From contig CAMPKP010000088.1 in assembly GCA_946887295.1 (NCBI GenBank), positions 1-13,900 of the forward strand: a DNA stretch of 13,900 nt. The letters run 5' to 3'. Position 1 is the stretch's first letter. Each line of letters begins with the position of its first letter. This DNA comes from an uncultured Gemmatimonadota bacterium. GTDB taxonomy: Bacteria > Gemmatimonadota > Gemmatimonadetes > Gemmatimonadales > GWC2-71-9. Below, one piece after another: positions 13,605 through 13,900 of the stretch. The notes below the pieces were generated by a model. It had not been told where the DNA came from, ran no database searches, and worked only from the letters and a program-made list of their open reading frames with translations. The translations under genes and the position numbers were made by a program.

Positions 13605-13900
13605 GTGACCCTTGCTGCAAATCGACCGGTGCGAGCCGCTCGCGTGCCCCCGGCCCGCCGTCTGATCGCCCGCCTCGCCGCAGCCGCGGCCGTTGCGCTG
13701 GCTCTCGCGGGTCCGGTCCGGGCGCAGACGGTGGCGGAAGTGCAGATCACCCCAGAGACCATGACCCTGGGCGTGGGCCAGCGACAGCCGCTCTTCGCCA
13801 CCGCCTACGATCGCCACGGGAACATCATCCCCAACGCCCGCTTCACGTTCTGGAGCTCGGACACGCTGGTGGCGAGGGTGGGGAAGGACGGGGCGGTGGT
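13605..13900 (+). CDS. Secreted protein with bacterial Ig-like domain (3' end cut by window edge)
   Basis: About 98 residues are visible from GTG 13605 to the right edge. A basic N-terminus (residues 7-23) leads into a hydrophobic segment, LAAAAAVALALAGP (24-37), and a probable signal peptidase cleavage after VRA at residue 40. The mature chain begins QTVAEVQITPETMTLGVGQR and continues as a Big_2-type immunoglobulin-like fold: LFATAYDRHGNIIPNARFTF, then SSDTLVARV. This order (ITP..LxVG, ATAYDxxGNxI, WSSD) is typical of these domains. The protein is exported, probably to the cell surface or outer membrane; its later domains are outside the window. The GTG start lacks a good ribosome-binding site, and in-frame GTGs at codons 9 and 14 are alternatives. 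It diverges from the H1-like gene. Confidence 0.82.
   Translation, partial: MTLAANRPVRAARVPPARRLIARLAAAAAVALALAGPVRAQTVAEVQITPETMTLGVGQRQPLFATAYDRHGNIIPNARFTFWSSDTLVARVGKDGAV

Overview
This is a very GC-rich, gene-dense bacterial chromosome segment. The gene content and style suggest a member of the Gemmatimonadota or a similar soil or sediment lineage. The clues are an exported protein opening with a bacterial Ig-like domain, a lipoprotein amidohydrolase, a GH15 glucan hydrolase and a lysine/alanine-rich histone-H1-like protein. The taxonomy is inference: there is no rRNA or marker gene here. No tRNA, rRNA, insertion sequence, integrase, CRISPR array or phage gene was seen.

Layout. From 11046 down to the left edge, every gene lies on the minus strand, with mostly 0-50 base spacing and several 4-base start/stop overlaps. 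In order of transcription these are: a lipoprotein amidohydrolase (11046-9670), a small membrane protein (9662-9303), an alpha/alpha-toroid protein (9306-8416), two alpha/beta-hydrolase esterases (8407-7634 and 7630-6911), an ATP-grasp ligase (6861-5929), a second divergent ATP-grasp-like protein (5917-4568), a YbdK/GCS2-type carboxylate-amine ligase (4551-3409), a class I glutamine amidotransferase / gamma-glutamyl hydrolase (3321-2575), selenophosphate synthase SelD (2538-1468), a 73-residue unknown (1449-1228), an RNase HI-like protein (1231-605), and an unknown protein with an acidic proline-rich tail that runs off the left edge (533-1). On the plus strand are a GH15 glucoamylase/trehalase-like enzyme (11132-12934) and the start of a secreted Ig-like protein (13605 to the right edge). 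Between them, on the minus strand, is the H1-like basic protein (13435-12989).

How the genes may work together. The central block (8407-2575) joins three ATP-dependent carboxylate-amine/peptide-bond-forming folds to one gamma-glutamyl-type amidase and two serine esterases. That is the signature of a dedicated pathway making and trimming a small peptide or amide-linked metabolite, or a peptide tag, and its product is unknown. SelD is followed by a small unknown gene and an RNase HI homologue whose second catalytic acid (Glu48 in E. coli) is an alanine here. The H1-like gene probably encodes a nucleoid-compacting protein. It shares a divergent control region containing an interrupted palindrome with the secreted Ig-like gene.

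No gene-free stretch exceeds 300 bases; the longest is 13436-13604. Regulatory calls come from reading the sequence by eye and are weaker than the gene calls.
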